A program made the position numbers and the translations under genes. From Pestalotiopsis fici W106-1 (taxonomy: Eukaryota; Ascomycota; Sordariomycetes; Amphisphaeriales; Sporocadaceae): DNA of 64,000 nt. Where the stretch lies: contig NW_006917098.1 in NCBI RefSeq assembly GCF_000516985.1, forward strand, positions 2,294,001-2,358,000, given 5' to 3'. Below are positions 60,001 through 64,000 of the stretch, piece by piece. The stretch's first letter is position 1. Each line of letters begins with the position of its first letter. The notes under the pieces were generated by a model. That model ran no database searches. It saw only the letters and a list, made by a program, of their open reading frames with translations, and was not told the DNA's origin.

Positions 60001-63000
60001 CGGATAAAGAAGCCAGCCATGAGGAAATTGCCCAGAGCCTCCTCAAATGTGAAGCTGTGTTCGGAGGCGTGATCCAGTGCTGTTTCGTATTGCTGGATGG
60101 CAAAACCGTGATCGTCGCGGAGCTCGGCAATCTGGGCATCGAGCCATTTCGTCCATGCGAGATAGTTGACGTCTGACACCACTTGCCAATCTTTGATCTT
60201 GTTGTTGAAGTCGTCTAGGACAAGTACAGTGGCCTCGATCTCGCTTGACATGTCTTGGCCCTTGTTTCGTGGGTCATTCAGCTTTCGGAACAGAAGGCCA
60301 GCGAGGGACAAGCCATAAAACAGCATAGCGGCTCTGGTATTCCTTGCAGACCAGATTCTTTGCATGTTGTCAATGCACCTTTGTCCAACCTCGCAGGCCT
60401 TCTCGTAATGGCCAAAGAGGTAGAGTGGTATAATCTCCATAGTCTCATATACCAACAAGGATCGAGCTCCGTTATGTGTGGTTCGGCTAAGCCACTGTTT
60501 ATAGCCCGAAGTCGAGTGGTGGTCATCAGTCAACACCTCCATCGGATCCCAATGATGGGTCTTGCCTTGGAGCGCCCGAGAGACCTGCAGAACTGAGACC
60601 AAGAAGGTTCCACCACGAGTGTCAGAGGCCCATCCTTGAACCTCTTCACAGCAATATTGACAGATAGCCTCGAGATCTGCATAGTTCTCACTGGCAAAGA
60701 ATCGCATCTGCGCAGACAAGCCAAAGCTGAGGATAACGGATATACGATCACTGGCGCTAGCGGCGTACTCTACCACTTGCTCGAATTGGCTGATGGCGAG
60801 GTTGATGGGAACTTGCACATGACTGATAAAATTGGCATAGATCATGTAGCCGCGAGCTGATGAGAATGGGTCGCGCAGACGGCCAAACAGTTCTAGAGAC
60901 ATGGTCCCCATTTCTGACCCAAACTCGATCAAGTTGAAGCGGGCGATGGCTATAAAGGCAATGTGCAACAGAGCCATGCCTGACTGTGGGAAGGATCCCT
61001 TCTCGAGATGAATACGCAGCATTGTGAGTGAGAGGTTGAAAAAGTCAAGGACGTCACTCCAAAATGCAGCGCTACAGGCGTCTGCCAGAATAGCGCCGAC
61101 AGCCACCATTTGCGGATCAATGGTCTGCAGACCCATGATTTCAGATCGATCCATTGACATGACCTTGGAAGAAAGCCTTCTGAACTCGGCATCGCACTTT
61201 GCAAAAGTAGGGCAAGCATCGAAGTCGACGTTGAGGTGAGTCAAGCTTTCTTTGAGTGTATTTAATGCCGCCACAGAGTCGCCACCTTGAGCTTCGATGC
61301 GTGATTTCATCAGCCAAGCAGGCGCCATGTCGTCAGGCGATTTCGCCTTCTCAAAAATGGTGTTGACATAGGTATATGCAGGGTGGCTGTCACTCATGAA
61401 GACGCTGCATTCGGCAGCTCGTATGTAGAGGTCCAATGTCTCTTGGTAGGAGCTGTCTTCGCCATCGACCCACGGCTCCGGTTGCAAGAGCTTCACGGCT
61501 GCTGAGTAGTACTTTGCAGCTGTCGGCCGAGCACCGTTCTCGACAGACGTCACGGCGCAGCTCATCAAATGCTTGCGAAATTGCCCGCGAATGTGTATCC
61601 GGTGTTTGACTAGATCAACCGACTCGCAGATATGTGCCGCAATGTTCTCTTGCCATCTCAATTCAGAACCATGGTACTTGAGAAGTGTTTGTGCAATGAT
61701 GAAATGCTGTTTGCGTACGTTGCATTCCTTCAAAGAGGATGCAGCTTGGACGTATCTATCATGTGCAAAGCGGAATCTCTCGTCTGAATCGCCCTGAACG
61801 AGAATGCAAGCATTTATAGCAGCTTGAAGACCTGCGATGGCATCTGCTTTGGAGTATTTACTTGGAAGCAGTGTCTGATCCTCGCATGTGGTGTCATCCA
61901 CAAAGTCAAATTCCCCATTGAGAAGCTGACATATGAGGTCGAAGGAGAAAGAATTGCCAATCAGGGAAGCCCAGGCAAGTATCGAGCGAGTTGTCGAGGG
62001 CAGTTCGCCAAGTCGGCGTGTGATGAAGTCGTTGTCTAGGACATCGTAGCCATGCTCGCCTTTGAATTGCTCAAAAAGCATGTCCAAGTCATAGCACCAA
62101 CGGGTTTCGCGATGATCGTACCATATGCATTTCGATCTGTAACAAGCCTGGAGCATTTCCCGCATGTAGAAAGGGTTGCCAGCTGTCTTGGACTGGATCA
62201 CCAAAGCGAGGGGGGCCACCTCTTCAGGAGGTCTGCACAACGTCGATGCCACGAACTGGAGAACTTCAGGTTCATTCAACGGCGATAGGATGATTCGCGT
62301 AATCCGGGGCGCGCTCATTATCGAGTGCTCTTCACTATCAGCTGGTTGAAGAATACGCTGTACCTGTTCTTGTGGCATCTCATCAGGCCGAAACGTTATG
62401 ATGAGAACCATTTTGAGCCGAGCCGCAATCATCTGTGTTATGAGCTCAAGGCTCTCGGAATCCGCAAAATGAAGATCATCAAGGCAAAAGCAAATGAAGT
62501 GGTAGGAGCTGAATATCCTCAAGATATCAAGGAAAGTGTTCATGAGCCGTATCGTTTTCGTTGTGCCTCCCGATCTCAAGAAATCTTGAGAACTCTGAGA
62601 AGAGATCCGGGGGCTGTTTGGATACAATAAACCGCTGGGGGAGCTTCCAGGAGACGAGCCCCGTCTACGGATCGACGAACGTACGCCCTGCCCCTTGGCT
62701 GGACTTTGGGCCGAGGAAGCTGATCGAACAACAGTAGCAGTGGTTCCATCACGAGGACCAAGAAGAAACTCTGGAAGCCCGAGCGTTTTGTGCAATACTG
62801 GCCATACTGGACGTAGATAATCCTTGAGTGCCGAGTGGAAAGGCGTCTCCGTGTTCCTCTCGCCCCAAGCTTGCTTGATCAAAGAGGATAGCAGCTTCAG
62901 CAGAGGAGCAAAAGCATAACGCCGTGCAGTGTCAAACTTGGAAGTGGCACAGAAGCCTCGGCGTCTGGCATCAGCCAGCACTTGTTGGACCAGGAAGCTT

Positions 63001-64000
63001 TTGCCAAGCCCTCCCGCGCCTTCGATGGTGACGACCTCACAGTGGCCCCGCCTGCGAAATCTGGCCGAACCTAGCTGTCGAGACAGGCTACTACCTGTAC
63101 TCTCTATAGCGCTATGCCGCGACGGCTGGCGTTCACTGAATCCATCTACAAGACTCCTGGTCTCTAGGGAGACGGAGTGGTTGCGCTCCCAAGGCCTCGT
63201 CAGTCGTGGTCCGGAATTTCCGGAAGATACAGTCTCCCCAGAAATGGTCAGCTCGTCTGTGCCATTGAGCGACGGCTGGAAGCTGCTTCTTGATAGCCTT
63301 GAGTCTTGCATCACTGTTTGCGTGAAAGAACCACTTCGCCGTGTACCGCCCTGGCCTTCAACGGAGCTCGCGCCTTCGCTGGATGCGTCGGCTGTATCAA
63401 GCATATCGTTGGATAGAGAGAGCTCTGAGAATCGATTGGTGGCGCTGGACACTAGATCATGTGTTTTTGCTACTCTTTCTATCACTCTGGACAGTCTGTC
63501 GCGTTCCTCACGCCTGCCCACCATGGCGGTTGGCAGCATAAAGAAGGATGACACGTCCCTGGACCCAATGTGCCATGCTTTCAGGGCCACCTGGTCGCCG
63601 TCGACAAGAAACTTCTGTACCATTTGAAGATCATATTGCAAGCCGCTTACGGAATGGTAACGATCCTGTATATTCTTGGACGTGCACTTTTGAATGATTT
63701 TACCAAGAATCTCGGGGACGTCTATCCTCACATTCGAGACCAGAGGTATACGACGGCCAAGAACGCACTGCACAATATCGAGCGGGGTGGCGCCTGTAAA
63801 GACCGGCTGCTGCGTAAGGAGCTGCCAGAAAAGCACGCCCAATGAGTAAATGTCCGTTCTGGTATCTGGCTCAGCCGGCAGACGGCCAGTCTGTTCTGGG
63901 GAGATGTAGACCAGCTTGTTCTTGGCACCAAGTTCTTGCGATAAAGTTGACCATCCTGTACTTGTCAAGCCATGCTCGAATGACCGAACACCTGAACCAA
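57084..64000 (-). CDS. Group X hybrid histidine kinase (N-terminus beyond right edge)
   Basis: Two-component sensor of the fungal Mak2/Mak3/Chk1 type. Exon from the right edge to 59568, intron 59567-59397 (171 nt; GGCTAAC branch site, CTAG acceptor, phase 0), then exon 59396-57084; about 2247 residues are visible. In order: C-terminal half of a Ser/Thr kinase-like domain, entered at FGSG of the DFG loop (YISPEQTGRLPAEPDTRTDI, YSLGVLFW); an AAA ATPase with Walker A GAGGLGKS (about 63015) and Walker B-like FCLDDLHFAD; a long helical, TPR-like region; a GAF domain spanning the intron (AAIIVQD to LQLLVQQIGISY); a coiled coil; HisKA with SHELRTPLNG (His codon at 58802); HATPase with VRDTGIGIP and GGSGLGL; a receiver with AEDNLINQ and LMDVQMP (Asp codon at 57824); and a Ser/Pro-rich tail. 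All phosphotransfer residues are intact. S. pombe members sense peroxide; that role is inferred here. Confidence 0.95.
59397..59567 (-). other. 171-nt intron at the GAF domain of the group X kinase
   Basis: Splicing joins SATQ to AAIIVQD, the start of the GAF beta-sheet. A consensus-like GGCTAACA branch site lies 12-18 bases before the acceptor. In-frame stops block read-through. Confidence 0.9.

Overview
The window reads as nuclear DNA of a filamentous ascomycete, most likely a Sordariomycete and plausibly Hypocreales. The evidence is short GT-AG introns (mostly 53-73 nt) with recognisable branch points, Zn2Cys6 and large hybrid histidine-kinase genes, long serine/proline-rich disordered tails, and wide intergenic regions full of pyrimidine tracts and microsatellites. 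No rRNA, tRNA, CRISPR array or intact transposon was seen. I recognise ten protein-coding genes. Two are cut by the window ends, and all spliced models keep frame across every junction.

Left part (1-22.6 kb): a very large GAF/PAS/PAS hybrid histidine kinase on the minus strand whose receiver domain runs off the left edge; a 5.2 kb gene-free stretch upstream of it; an intronless DUF1445 (D-glutamate cyclase-like) gene; then three minus-strand genes, namely a Zn2Cys6 transcription factor, an ankyrin + DIL (dilute) protein and allantoicase. Allantoicase shares a divergent promoter region with a cytochrome b561-type membrane protein.

Middle (22.6-49.8 kb): only two genes, a 1128-residue TBC Rab-GAP and a 508-residue proline/glutamine-rich protein resembling DUF2722, set in gene-free stretches of 4.8, 5.8 and 11.6 kb. 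The last contains a 100-N assembly gap. These stretches hold microsatellites, palindromes and a recurring TACCTAC/GTAGGTA motif.

Right part (49.8-64 kb): a divergent pair made of a DUF7708/STAND-like protein that lacks a Walker A motif and a DUF7025-type AAA+ ATPase with intact catalytic motifs and a Q/P/S-rich, prion-like tail; then a second giant hybrid histidine kinase (kinase-like domain, AAA ATPase, GAF, HisKA, HATPase, receiver; group X, Mak2/Mak3/Chk1 type) running off the right edge.

The two histidine kinases would both signal through a phosphotransfer protein to response regulators. Allantoicase belongs to purine-nitrogen use. The AAA+/STAND-like pair is the best candidate for an undescribed system. 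Family names come from recognising the sequences by eye; no database search was run.
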